The notes: a model not told the origin generated them from the sequence alone. Positions 23,760 to 32,512 are shown, counted from the first letter of the stretch. The stretch: 37,339 bases of DNA from Soehngenia sp. (GCA_024637045.1 JAGXFX010000018.1:67817-105155); one strand, 5' to 3'. Program-made: numbers and translations.

Positions 23760-25264
23760 AAAATGGAATTAAAATATTATTAATAATACTCACGGTTTTA
23801 GGTGCAGCAAGTTTGGGAGGCTACTATTATCTCGATAGCTATGTTGCAAAGGAAACCTTTTATGAAGGAATTATAATAGACGAAATTCAAATGAGTGGAT
23901 TGACATTGGAGGATGGAATCCAGAAACTCAAGGAATCCAAGGAGATATATGAAACCAAGGAAATAACTCTGACAGTGGAAGGATATCCTGATGCAATATA
24001 TAGTATGAATCTCTCTGATGTTGATCTCGAATTCAATTACGATGAGGTTGCCATGGAGGCATTTGGTGTAGGAAGATCCGGGAATGTCATACAAAGATTT
24101 CAAACAATAAAAGATCTTCAGACAAACCCAAAGAAATATACATTGTCTCCAACTATAAAAACTACAAATATTGATAGTGTCCTTGATGTTATCGCCGAGG
24201 ATATTGAGATTGAACCCGTTGACGCGCAGTTCAGTTTTCAGTCAGGGCAGTTTGAGATTATAAAGCCTGTTGAAGGAAAGTATCTCGACAAGGATTCCTT
24301 CAAGAAATCTCTTGAGATGGTTGCTGGAGAAATCCTTACAGTTGATAGTTTGGAAATTTCCGTGATAACACAAGAACCTAAAATTCAGGAAGAATACTAT
24401 GAAAAAATCAATGGTGTTATCGGAGAATTTTCTACCAGTTTTGCAGGAAGCTCAGTGGGAAGAAGCCATAATGTTAGATTATCAGCAGAATCCTTTAAAG
24501 GAATGCTTATAATGCCGGGTCAGGAGGTATCCTACAACAAGACAACTGGTCCAAGACAGGAAAGGTACGGATACAAGGAGGCACCTGTAATTGAGAATGG
24601 TACGTTAATCCCTGGAATTGGGGGAGGAGTATGTCAGACTTCAACGACTTTGTATAATGCCCTACTCCTAGCTGATATAAAAATCATTGAAAGAAGTCCT
24701 CACTCCATAGCACCAGGATATGTTCCAAGGGGAACTGATGCAGCTGTTGCTACAGGTTATCTTGATCTGGTATTTAGAAATGACTTTGATTATCCTGTAA
24801 TGATTGACAGCAAAGTGGAAGGCACCAGAGTATACTTCTATATTTATGGTGACATGGATAACAGGGATTATTCCATTAATATTTCTACTAGCCATGTTGC
24901 GACAATACCATACAAGGTACATGAGAATATTGATGATACAATCCAGCCGGGAACCAGAGAACTGTTACAGGAAGGAAGAAACGGGTATAAGGTAAATGCA
25001 TTTAAATCAATAGTAAAAAATGGAGTAACAGTAAGTACAAAACAGATCTCACATGATTATTATAGGGAAAGAGACTATATTTACAAGGTTGGACCAAAAT
25101 CGGTTTTAATTCCTGAGGTCCCAGTTCAGGAAGTTCAAAATTCAGAACCGGAAGTACCGAAAATAGATGTATCAACAGAGAATAACGATTCTGTTACTGA
25201 TGAAAATACTGAGAATGTTTCTGTACCAAATGATAGTCTTTCTGATCTGGAAGCAACAGAATAA
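23756..25264 (+). CDS. VanW family protein with peptidoglycan-binding-like domain
   Basis: A 502-residue, probably extracytoplasmic protein. Residues 5-25 are a membrane anchor. Residues 35-210 hold a repeated peptidoglycan-binding-4-like region (two EIQMSGLTLEDGI-like and FEIIKPVEGK-like segments). The VanW domain spans about 225-355, with GIGGGVCQTSTTLYNALLLA (287-306) and HSIAPGYVPRGTDAAV as its core. The tail after 460 is acidic and Glu/Asn/Pro-rich, consistent with a surface-exposed spacer. VanW-like proteins such as YoaR are linked to the cell wall; a catalytic role has not been shown. The start is TTG overlapping the nth stop, with GGGGTGGGG upstream; no in-frame ATG lies near. Confidence 0.88.
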   Translation: MKNGIKILLIILTVLGAASLGGYYYLDSYVAKETFYEGIIIDEIQMSGLTLEDGIQKLKESKEIYETKEITLTVEGYPDAIYSMNLSDVDLEFNYDEVAMEAFGVGRSGNVIQRFQTIKDLQTNPKKYTLSPTIKTTNIDSVLDVIAEDIEIEPVDAQFSFQSGQFEIIKPVEGKYLDKDSFKKSLEMVAGEILTVDSLEISVITQEPKIQEEYYEKINGVIGEFSTSFAGSSVGRSHNVRLSAESFKGMLIMPGQEVSYNKTTGPRQERYGYKEAPVIENGTLIPGIGGGVCQTSTTLYNALLLADIKIIERSPHSIAPGYVPRGTDAAVATGYLDLVFRNDFDYPVMIDSKVEGTRVYFYIYGDMDNRDYSINISTSHVATIPYKVHENIDDTIQPGTRELLQEGRNGYKVNAFKSIVKNGVTVSTKQISHDYYRERDYIYKVGPKSVLIPEVPVQEVQNSEPEVPKIDVSTENNDSVTDENTENVSVPNDSLSDLEATE

Positions 25265-25317
25265 TTTTTGACATACCATTTTAAGATTCATTAGGTCATA
25301 AATAGGAGAGTTTCGAT

Positions 25318-27411
25318 ATGGATAATAATTCCAAAAAAAATAATAATGCAGGAAAAAGAATATCGAATATACTTGACCAGAGTGAAAAAAAATTATATGA
25401 AGCTCTTTTTGAAATCAGTCCAGATATGAATTATCTTTTGGATAAAGATGGATATGTGGTTAATATTAGTGCTTCAAGTGAAAAATATTTGAAATATTCA
25501 AGAGAAGAGTTATTAAGTTTTTATTTTTTAGATCTTGTCCATGAAGATGATATAGATATCGCTAAAGAGGTTTATTCAAAGGTAATGGAAAAAGAAGCTT
25601 CACAATTTGAAATCAGGTTGCACAATCGGGACAAGGAGATTATACACTTTGAAGTTTCATCAATACCAATCTTTGAGGGTGAGGAGATAATTGGCGCTTT
25701 TGGAATTGCACGTGATATTACTGCAAAAAAGGAAATTGAAAGGAAGCTAAGGGAAGATGAACAAAGATACCGCTCTCTTTTTGATGACAATGTTGATGCT
25801 GTTATAACATTTGATTTGGAAGGGCGATTTACATCAGTTAATAAGGCTACTGAAGAACTGATGGGGTGTTCAGCGGATGAGCTAATTGGTAAGCCTTTTT
25901 TACCTTTTATTGTTCCTAGTCTTCAGGAATACACAATCAAGGAGTTCTTAAAAGTTTTGGAAGGAAGATCGATTCAATATGAAACAGCAATGTACAATAG
26001 AGAAAAAGAAAGTGTTGACCTACATATAACACTTATTCCGATAATTATTGACGACGAAACAATAGGTATTCATTGCATAGGTAAAGATATAACCGTGCAA
26101 AAAAGGGCTGAATCAGCCTTGAACGACATGGCTTTTAATGATTACTTAACCAAACTGCCTAACTTGTATGCGTTAAATAGATATTTGGATTATTTGATTG
26201 AATCAGAAGAACAGTTTAGCATATTTATGATGGATCTTGATCGTTTTAAGACAATTAATGACAGCTGGGGACATGAAATGGGAGATCAGCTATTAAAAGC
26301 TGTTACTCAGAGATTAGCAAACCATATATCCGTAGAATCAAAATTATTCAAATATGGTGGAGATGAATATGTTATAGTTTTAAAACATAAAAACATGGAT
26401 GAAATATATGAATTGGCTCAGGTGGTCAAGGATTTATTCAAGGAATCTTTTGTATTTAATGAGATAGAAATAAGCATATCATCCAGTGTTGGGATTAGTA
26501 TCTATCCTGAAGATGGTACCAACATGGATACTTTGTTCAAAAAAGCTGACAATGCATTGTATTTTTCAAAGATACATGGTCGTAACAATGTTGTAATGTT
26601 TAGGTCTATTGAAAATGAACACGATGATAAATTGACAAGAATGGAATCATATTTAAGAAATGCCATTAAAAACAATGAATTATCATTGGTGTATCAACCT
26701 CAGATTGACATGAGCTCACGAGAAATTGATGGGGTTGAAGCTCTTCTGAGATGGGACAATCCAGTTCTTGGATCTGTGTCTCCATATGATTTTATTCCAG
26801 TTGCAGAAGAAAGTGGTCTAATTATAGAAATCGGTAATTGGGTAATGGATTCTGCGTGCAGACAGATTCAAGAATGGAGCAAGACAGATTTGGGTGATTT
26901 GAGTGTATCAGTCAATATTTCAACTCATCAGTTTTATCACATGGATTTCATAACTAAGATTCAGGAAGTATTGGACGATACAAAAATTGATCCAAGGCTA
27001 TTAGTGCTTGAGATAACTGAATCCATAGCATCAAACTCCGATATAGTTATAGATCAGTTGATTCAATTGAAAGAACTGGGAGTCAAAGTATCAATAGATG
27101 ATTTTGGTACTGGTTACAGCTCATTGAAGTACTTAAAGGACTTTCCAATCGACTACTTAAAAATTGACAAATCATTTGTACAGGGAATAGAAAAGAGCAA
27201 GAAGGACCAGGATTTAGTATCCACAATTATAACTTTGGCACATAATCTTGGTTTTGAAACCATTGCCGAGGGTCCGGAAACGGTTAAGCAGGTACAATTT
27301 TTGATAGAACATAGATGTGATTATGCACAAGGGTACTATTACAGCAGACCAATTACTCCTGAGAATCTGGAAATTTGGATTACTAACTATTCAATTAAGA
27401 AAAAGAGATAG
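25318..27411 (+). CDS. PAS-PAS-GGDEF-EAL c-di-GMP turnover protein
   Basis: A 697-residue cytosolic signalling protein with no transmembrane segment. Two PAS sensor domains (about 25-140 and 145-265) precede a GGDEF domain (about 270-430) and an EAL domain (about 440-690). The GGDEF active loop reads GGDEY (347-351), with Y in place of F, so cyclase activity is possible but uncertain. There is no RxxD inhibitory site just before it. The EAL domain has a full set of catalytic residues: E474 in EALLRW, N533 in VNIS, E566 in LEITES, D594-D595 in IDDFGTGYSS, K615 and K618 in LKIDKSF, E651 in AEGPE and Q671 in AQGY. Phosphodiesterase activity, perhaps tuned by the GGDEF domain, is therefore the safest prediction. 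The ribosome site is TAGGAGAG. It may have its own weak promoter (TTGACA at 25268). Confidence 0.92.
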   Translation: MDNNSKKNNNAGKRISNILDQSEKKLYEALFEISPDMNYLLDKDGYVVNISASSEKYLKYSREELLSFYFLDLVHEDDIDIAKEVYSKVMEKEASQFEIRLHNRDKEIIHFEVSSIPIFEGEEIIGAFGIARDITAKKEIERKLREDEQRYRSLFDDNVDAVITFDLEGRFTSVNKATEELMGCSADELIGKPFLPFIVPSLQEYTIKEFLKVLEGRSIQYETAMYNREKESVDLHITLIPIIIDDETIGIHCIGKDITVQKRAESALNDMAFNDYLTKLPNLYALNRYLDYLIESEEQFSIFMMDLDRFKTINDSWGHEMGDQLLKAVTQRLANHISVESKLFKYGGDEYVIVLKHKNMDEIYELAQVVKDLFKESFVFNEIEISISSSVGISIYPEDGTNMDTLFKKADNALYFSKIHGRNNVVMFRSIENEHDDKLTRMESYLRNAIKNNELSLVYQPQIDMSSREIDGVEALLRWDNPVLGSVSPYDFIPVAEESGLIIEIGNWVMDSACRQIQEWSKTDLGDLSVSVNISTHQFYHMDFITKIQEVLDDTKIDPRLLVLEITESIASNSDIVIDQLIQLKELGVKVSIDDFGTGYSSLKYLKDFPIDYLKIDKSFVQGIEKSKKDQDLVSTIITLAHNLGFETIAEGPETVKQVQFLIEHRCDYAQGYYYSRPITPENLEIWITNYSIKKKR

Positions 27412-27437
27412 ATTTAATGATTTTAAAACTGAACTGG

Positions 27438-27466
27438 TTGATTAAGTCATCCTATTCTGATATCAT
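27438..27466 (+). promoter_or_regulatory. Promoter of the cobalamin importer operon
   Basis: TTGATT (27438-27443), a 17-base spacer ending TGA, and TATCAT (27461-27466) form an extended -10 promoter placed about 12 bases before the riboswitch. Confidence 0.65.
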
Positions 27467-27481
27467 ATAAACAAATAATAT

Positions 27482-27645
27482 TTGTAACAGGTATCTCACA
27501 TTTGAGATTTAAAAGGGAAAGTGGTGCAAATCCACTACAGCCCCCGCTACTGTAAACGGGAACGAAGTCAGCAACAAGCCACTGGGAAACTGGGAAGGCG
27601 CTGATGGAAGGATGAACCGTGAGTCAGGATATCTGCCTGTGACAT
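27482..27645 (+). promoter_or_regulatory. Cobalamin (B12) riboswitch
   Basis: The conserved core is clear: AGGGAAAGTGGTGCAAATCC, then ACAGCCCCCGCTACTGTAA, GAAGTCAG in the middle, and the B12 box AGTCAGGATATCTGCCTGT near the end. The outer stem pairs GTAACAGG (27484-27491) with CCTGTGAC (27636-27643), with one mismatch. It lies directly upstream of a B12 ABC importer and is followed by an intrinsic terminator, so binding of cobalamin probably stops transcription. This is the standard mechanism; the switching helix is not obvious here. Confidence 0.95.
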
Positions 27646-27695
27646 TTACTAAGCGCTTTACCTCGGAGGGAGGGATGTATGCAATTTGTAAGAAT

Positions 27696-27722
27696 AGCCC
27701 ATCTCTTGATGGGCTTTTATTT
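27696..27722 (+). terminator. Terminator of the cobalamin riboswitch
   Basis: An eight-pair stem (AGCCCATC / GATGGGCT, loop TCTT) with a T-rich tail (TTTTATTT). It sits between the riboswitch and the first structural gene, so it is the expression platform and not the end of an operon. Confidence 0.85.
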
Positions 27723-27745
27723 ATGTAAAAAAGGAGAGATGAAAA

Positions 27746-28681
27746 GTGAAAAAAGGTATTTTAATTTTATTGGTAATAATGATGGCAGTAGGCTTGTTAT
27801 CAGGTTGCAGTTCGCCATCAACTATCGAAGCACCTGAAGAGCAATCAGTAGAAGTTGAGGATGCTGTACTGAGCATAGAGGACGATTTTGGGAATATCAT
27901 AAGTTTTGATAATCCTCCTGAAAGAGTAATATCCCTTGCACCAAGTAATACAGAAATATTGTTTGCTATAGGCACCGGAAACAAGGTTGTAGGAGTAACT
28001 AGCTATGACGATTATCCTGAAGAGGTCTTGGATATAGAAAAAATCGGGGATTTTAATGGGATCAATCTTGAAAGGATTATTGAACTTGAACCAGATCTAG
28101 TAATTAATTACGGGGATGGTGTAACAGAAGAAAATGAAAGACTACTGGAAGCTGGCATCCAAATTGCAGGGTTTGAACCCGAGAGTCTACAGGAAGTGTA
28201 TTACACAATATTAAGGATAGGTACAATAACTGGTCAGAAACAGGAAGCAATAGACCTTGTTGAAGATATGGGATCAAAGGAAGTTGAATTGACTGAGAAA
28301 ATAGAAGGACTGGATAAGAAGACTGTTTTTTATGAAATCTGGCATGAGCCTCTTATGGCTGCAGGACCGGGATCATTTATAGATGAGCTTATAATCCTTG
28401 CGGGTGGTGAAAATGTTGCTGCTGATGCAGATGGTGAGTACCCACAATTTGATTTGGAGCAGCTTATAGAGAGAAATCCACAGGTGTATATCACTGCAAA
28501 TGATCTACCCGAGAAGACAGCAGATTCTATAAAGGTAAGACCAGGATATAGTGAAATAGATGCCATTAAGAACGATAGAGTGTATTTATTGGACGGCAAT
28601 ATAATGTCAAGACCAGGACCAAGAATAATTGATGCACTGGAGTTGATGATTGGGGCTATTCATCCTGAAGTAAAAAATTAA
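27746..28681 (+). CDS. btuF: Cobalamin-binding lipoprotein of an ABC importer (BtuF-like)
   Basis: A 311-residue substrate-binding lipoprotein. The signal peptide ends in a lipobox LLSGC with the acceptor cysteine at residue 21. The mature part is the class III periplasmic-binding fold for vitamin B12, siderophores and heme: PERVISLAPSNTEILFAIG at the N-terminal lobe, then LERIIELEPDLVI and a long connecting helix, and MSRPGPRIIDALELM near the C terminus. Its place right after a cobalamin riboswitch makes B12 the likely ligand. The start is GTG 9 bases after AAGGAGA; an ATG just upstream is out of frame. The permease and ATPase genes follow at 12 and 19 bases. The operon order F-C-D is typical. 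Confidence 0.92.
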   Translation: MKKGILILLVIMMAVGLLSGCSSPSTIEAPEEQSVEVEDAVLSIEDDFGNIISFDNPPERVISLAPSNTEILFAIGTGNKVVGVTSYDDYPEEVLDIEKIGDFNGINLERIIELEPDLVINYGDGVTEENERLLEAGIQIAGFEPESLQEVYYTILRIGTITGQKQEAIDLVEDMGSKEVELTEKIEGLDKKTVFYEIWHEPLMAAGPGSFIDELIILAGGENVAADADGEYPQFDLEQLIERNPQVYITANDLPEKTADSIKVRPGYSEIDAIKNDRVYLLDGNIMSRPGPRIIDALELMIGAIHPEVKN

Positions 28682-28693
28682 GGCTGTGAGATT

Positions 28694-29743
28694 ATGAAAG
28701 AAAATATCCGGATAAAATCCTTTGGCATAACCTTATTGATACTGATTATATTACTTGTTGTAACAATTGGAATTACAGCGACAATTGGATCTGCAAGTAT
28801 AAGCCCAGTTGATGTTTACAAAGTTGTGGCATCTAAGATACCAGGACTTTCAAGTGTTGTTGGAGCTGATTCAATTACAGCATCCCAGTATTCCATAATA
28901 TGGAGTGTAAGACTTCCAAGGGTACTTTTAGGAGTAATTGTCGGAGCCGGGTTGTCAATTTCTGGAGCCTCTTTTCAGGGATTATTGAAAAATCCGATGG
29001 CTGATCCATATATTCTTGGAATTTCATCAGGTGCTGCTCTTGGAGCAGCTATCGCTATTATACTTAAATTAAATGTTGCTTTTATAGGATTTTCAGGGAT
29101 TTCGGTGATGGCGTTTATCGGGGCGTTAATTGCTGTGACACTGGTGTATAATATAGGTCGGATCAGAAACCAGGTTCCTGTTACAACCCTATTGCTGGCG
29201 GGTGTTGCAGTTGGGCAGTTTCTTACTGCAATAACATCACTTTTAATGGTTATTTACAATAGGGATATGACAAAAATTATTTATTGGACTCTGGGAAGTC
29301 TATCTGGTAAAGGATGGACTCCAATTACAACGATTTCGTTACCCATGATTATTGCAATGGCTATTATCTTATTCTTTGCCAGGGATATAAACATCATGCT
29401 CACTGGAGAGGAGTCTGCAAAAAGTCTTGGGGTAAATGTAGAAAAGACAAAGGTGTATATACTTCTGCTTGGAACATTTATAACATCCATGGCAGTTTCC
29501 ATCAGTGGCATAATTGGGTTTGTTGGATTGATTATACCCCATATAGTACGACTGATTGTTGGGCCAGATCACAGGATACTATTGCCTGCATCAGCAATTG
29601 TGGGAAGTATATTTATGGTATTTGCGGACACAATAGCAAGAACTGTTATTTCCCCTATGGAAATTCCTGTAGGAATAATAACAGCAATATTTGGAGGGCC
29701 TTTCTTTATTTATCTTCTTCGAAGCAAAAAGAAAGCTCTTTAA
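28694..29743 (+). CDS. btuC: Cobalamin ABC importer permease (BtuC-like, FecCD family)
   Basis: A 349-residue FecCD-type permease with about ten transmembrane helices. Visible landmarks are VRLPRVLLGVIVGAGLSISG and QGLLKNPMADPYILGISSGA in the first part, the second-half segment SLGVNVEKTK, and ISGIIGFVGLIIPHIVRLIVG with the ATPase-coupling region near HRILLPASAIVG. The protein forms a dimer with two BtuD subunits. Weak ribosome site; it starts 12 bases after btuF. Substrate by context. Confidence 0.92.
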   Translation: MKENIRIKSFGITLLILIILLVVTIGITATIGSASISPVDVYKVVASKIPGLSSVVGADSITASQYSIIWSVRLPRVLLGVIVGAGLSISGASFQGLLKNPMADPYILGISSGAALGAAIAIILKLNVAFIGFSGISVMAFIGALIAVTLVYNIGRIRNQVPVTTLLLAGVAVGQFLTAITSLLMVIYNRDMTKIIYWTLGSLSGKGWTPITTISLPMIIAMAIILFFARDINIMLTGEESAKSLGVNVEKTKVYILLLGTFITSMAVSISGIIGFVGLIIPHIVRLIVGPDHRILLPASAIVGSIFMVFADTIARTVISPMEIPVGIITAIFGGPFFIYLLRSKKKAL

Positions 29744-29762
29744 TGGATAAGGTAGTGATATT

Positions 29763-31010
29763 ATGATAGCAGTAAATGCAAAGAACATAGTTTTTGGCTA
29801 TTCTTCCACTCCTGTTATTAGGGATGTGAGCTTCCAAGCTGAAAGCGGGGAATTCATAAGCATAATTGGACCAAATGGTTCTGGGAAGTCAACCTTGCTT
29901 AAGACCATCAATGGACTTTACATACCTGAATCAGGACAGGTAGAACTACTTGGAAAGAATATTGAGGAGTATAAGAGAAAGGATATTGCAAAAAAGATTT
30001 CCTTGGTACCGCAGGATACGAGTCTTGATTTTGAATTTACAATTGAAGAAGTTGTGACGATGGGTAGGCATCCATTCAAGGGCAGATTTGAAAAAGAAGA
30101 TGCAATGGACAAGGAACTGATCTATGAAGCTATGGAAATGACCAATACATTTGATATAAGAGATAGACTGATAACTGAAATATCAGGGGGAGAGCGACAA
30201 AGGGTTTTTATTGCAAAAGCGCTGGCTCAAAATACACAAATAATGCTTCTGGATGAGCCAACATCACATTTGGACATCAATCATCAGATTGACATTTTAA
30301 ATCTACTGAGAAAAATGAATCAGGAAAAAGGAATTACCATAATACTTGTAATACATGATATCAATCTTGCTACGAGATACTCAGACAGAATACTGCTTTT
30401 GAAAAAAGGCAGTATCATAAGTCAGGGTACACCTGAGGATGTTATCACAACTGAAAATATTCTTCAGGCTTATGGAATGAGGGCTGCAGTTGAAAGAAAC
30501 AAATACACGGGACATATTTCAGTAATACCCCTTGAAGTTAACAAGCGCATACGTAGCGAGATGAACATAAAGATTCACGTTATATCAGGAGGAGGATCTG
30601 GTCAAGATTTAATTAATGTCCTTTATCAAAGAGGTTATCAGATGACCCTTGGGGTACTTAATGCGGGAGATACTGACTGGCAGTATGCAAAAAGTCTTAA
30701 AATACCGGTAGCAGAAGAAAAACCATTTTCAGGAATTTCCGATAAAGCAGAGAAAAAAAACAAGGAGATGATATCTGATACAGATTTTGTGGTAATGACC
30801 AATGTACCGATAGGAAGTGGTAATTTGAAAAACCTACAAATGGCTGCTGATGCATTGGAGACTGGAAAGAAAGTAGTCTACCTCAGTGAGAGAAAGTACG
30901 ATGAATTTGATTACACCGGAGGTGCAGCAACATCCATCCTAAGCCATATGGTGGAAAATGGACTTGTTATTGTTGAATCGATGGAACAATTACTTAGAAA
31001 ATTGACGTGA
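29763..31010 (+). CDS. btuD: Cobalamin ABC importer ATPase with extra C-terminal domain (BtuD-like)
   Basis: A 415-residue ABC ATPase; about 260 residues are the normal ATPase. Walker A is GPNGSGKST (36-44), Q-loop Q84, signature SGGER (141-145), Walker B MLLDEP (161-166) with the catalytic E, and the switch H198. Residues 268-415 form a second domain with GGGSG at 276-280, GVLNAGDTDWQYA at about 297-309 and EEKPFSGIS at about 318-326, then TNVPIGSGNLKN (346-357) and a final VENGLVIVESM strand. It has an alpha-beta, Rossmann-like look but no family I can name with certainty. Similar tails are present, as I recall, in BtuD proteins of haloarchaea and some clostridia. A cobalamin-related or nucleotide-sensing role is inference. 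It is the last gene of the riboswitch-controlled operon. Confidence 0.9.
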   Translation: MIAVNAKNIVFGYSSTPVIRDVSFQAESGEFISIIGPNGSGKSTLLKTINGLYIPESGQVELLGKNIEEYKRKDIAKKISLVPQDTSLDFEFTIEEVVTMGRHPFKGRFEKEDAMDKELIYEAMEMTNTFDIRDRLITEISGGERQRVFIAKALAQNTQIMLLDEPTSHLDINHQIDILNLLRKMNQEKGITIILVIHDINLATRYSDRILLLKKGSIISQGTPEDVITTENILQAYGMRAAVERNKYTGHISVIPLEVNKRIRSEMNIKIHVISGGGSGQDLINVLYQRGYQMTLGVLNAGDTDWQYAKSLKIPVAEEKPFSGISDKAEKKNKEMISDTDFVVMTNVPIGSGNLKNLQMAADALETGKKVVYLSERKYDEFDYTGGAATSILSHMVENGLVIVESMEQLLRKLT

Positions 31011-31017
31011 TATAAAC

Positions 31018-31050
31018 AAGACCGGGAAAACATAGTTCCTGGTCTTAAAA
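31018..31050 (+). terminator. Weak terminator-like hairpin after btuD
   Basis: AAGACCGGGAA / TTCCTGGTCTT with an eight-base loop (31018-31046) includes one mismatch or wobble. The following AAAATTT is not a proper T run, so it may be only a partial terminator. Confidence 0.4.
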
Positions 31051-31067
31051 TTTGATGGAGAGCTTTT

Positions 31068-31097
31068 TTGATATTTTATTGTCAGCTCTATTATGAT
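31068..31097 (+). promoter_or_regulatory. Promoter of the Cof-type phosphatase gene
   Basis: TTGATA (31068-31073), an 18-base spacer and TATGAT (31092-31097), 26 bases before the start codon. Confidence 0.5.
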
Positions 31098-31123
31098 ATA
31101 TTAAATGTATCAGGAGGAATCAC

Positions 31124-31948
31124 ATGAATATAAAATTAATCGCAATAGACATGGACGGAACTCTTTTAAACAGCAGCAACAAGATAACAGAAAGAACTAA
31201 AAAGGCAATAGCAATGGCTAAGGAAAAGAATGTTGAAGTGGTACTTGCAACAGGAAGAGTTCTTAAATCAGCCTTATACTATGCAGACTTATTGAACTTA
31301 GATAGCTATATAGCAGCGTGCAATGGAGCTATTTTGGTTGACAATAATGGAAATGATCTGTACAGAAAACCAATTGAGAAAAAAAAGCTTGAAAAAATTA
31401 TGGAAATAGGACATGATATGTCAGTGTACTTTCATTTTTACAATGAAGATACTTTTTTTACCAGAACTTACGTAAAAGAAATTGTAGACTACTATTCTTC
31501 TTCAAGTTCCAGCGGAAAATTTACCGGACAATCCATTGATGTTGATATTTACAAAAGCATCGAGGACATTGCTGAAAGAGTTGATCTTGATGTATTCAAA
31601 TTTCTTTTCATTGACAATAATCTAGACAAGTTGCTACAGCTTAAAGAAAGACTTGGCTCAATTGAAGGCATTTCAATTTCAAAGAGCTGGGCAAACAATC
31701 TTGAAGTAATGGAAGAAGGCGTATCAAAGGGTAGAAGTCTCGAACATCTTTGCCAATTAATGAACATTCCCTTGGACAACACAATGGCAATCGGTGACAA
31801 CGAGAACGACCTATCGATGCTTGAGATTGCAGGAATTAGCGTAGGAATGGGAAATGGCGCAAAATCTGTTCTGGAGAAAGTCGATTTTATTACATCGGAC
31901 AATGATCATGATGGTGTGGCAGAGGCCATTGAGAAGTTCGTACTTTAA
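31124..31948 (+). CDS. Cof-type HAD-IIB family phosphatase
   Basis: A 274-residue HAD-superfamily hydrolase of the Cof/YbiV type, which acts on small phosphorylated metabolites such as sugar phosphates or pyridoxal phosphate. Motif I is IDMDGTLL (D8 nucleophile, D10), the motif II region is VVLATGRVL, and motif IV is GDNENDLSML near residue 226. The IIB cap lies in between (about 85-195), with a serine-rich stretch SSSSSSGKF at about 125-134. The start has AGGAGG upstream. TrmL follows at 25 bases and is probably co-transcribed. The true substrate is not predictable. Confidence 0.9.
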   Translation: MNIKLIAIDMDGTLLNSSNKITERTKKAIAMAKEKNVEVVLATGRVLKSALYYADLLNLDSYIAACNGAILVDNNGNDLYRKPIEKKKLEKIMEIGHDMSVYFHFYNEDTFFTRTYVKEIVDYYSSSSSSGKFTGQSIDVDIYKSIEDIAERVDLDVFKFLFIDNNLDKLLQLKERLGSIEGISISKSWANNLEVMEEGVSKGRSLEHLCQLMNIPLDNTMAIGDNENDLSMLEIAGISVGMGNGAKSVLEKVDFITSDNDHDGVAEAIEKFVL

Positions 31949-31973
31949 ATTTGAAGAGTATTGGAGGGTGAAA

Positions 31974-32441
31974 ATGGCTCTAAACATAGTTTTGGTAGAG
32001 CCTGAGATACCACATAATACTGGTAGTATTGCCAGGACATGTGCGTTGACAGGAACTGTATTACATTTGGTAAGACCGCTTGGATTTTCAATAACAGACA
32101 AGCATTTGAAAAGAGCGGGGCTTGATTACTGGCCGTTGGTTCAACTAGAGTACTACGATAGTTTTGAGGAAGTGGTAGAAAAGAATCCAGATGGTGATTT
32201 CTATTTTGCAACAACTAAGGCAGAAAAGAATTACTCCGAGTTTCAATACCGTGACAATTCTTTTTTTGTGTTCGGGAAGGAAACAAAAGGACTACCAGAG
32301 TCTTTGATTAATGAAAATATTCAAAATGCAATGAGAATACCTATGAAAAAGAACATTGCACGATCATTGAATTTATCGAATTCAGCAAATATAATTATTT
32401 ATGAGGCTTTAAGACAATTAAATTATCCAGGTCTTGAATGA
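31974..32441 (+). CDS. trmL: tRNA (cytidine(34)-2'-O)-methyltransferase
   Basis: A 155-residue SPOUT-class methyltransferase that 2'-O-methylates the wobble base of some leucine tRNAs. The alpha/beta knot marks are visible: LVEPEIPHNTGSIARTCA at the N terminus, PLGFSITDKHLKRAGLDYW, FVFGKETKGLP in the middle and the knot segment RIPMKKNIARSLNLSNSA near the C terminus. The reading frame extends upstream, but the ribosome site TTGGAGGGTG is spaced 4 bases from ATG 31974, which gives the standard family start and length. It is the second gene after the Cof phosphatase. Confidence 0.93.
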   Translation: MALNIVLVEPEIPHNTGSIARTCALTGTVLHLVRPLGFSITDKHLKRAGLDYWPLVQLEYYDSFEEVVEKNPDGDFYFATTKAEKNYSEFQYRDNSFFVFGKETKGLPESLINENIQNAMRIPMKKNIARSLNLSNSANIIIYEALRQLNYPGLE

Positions 32442-32512
32442 TGCATAGAGTATCTTTAGCAATAATTGATCTTTATTTACTAAAATTTTAGAGACAAAGG
32501 GGGAAACACATA

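Noticed and set aside
25268-25296. TTGACA as a strong promoter of the GGDEF-EAL gene
   Set aside because: The -35 hexamer is perfect, but at 17-18 bases only TTAGGT or TAGGTC is found, a poor -10, so I did not list it as a promoter.
29314-29766. Plus-strand open frame of 150 codons inside btuC
   Set aside because: It is in a different frame of a clear FecCD permease, has a composition heavy in H, W and N that is unlike real proteins here, and no ribosome site.
31854-31973. Extension of the TrmL frame by 40 codons upstream
   Set aside because: It overlaps the end of the Cof phosphatase, while the TrmL family begins at MALNIVL and has a strong ribosome site there.
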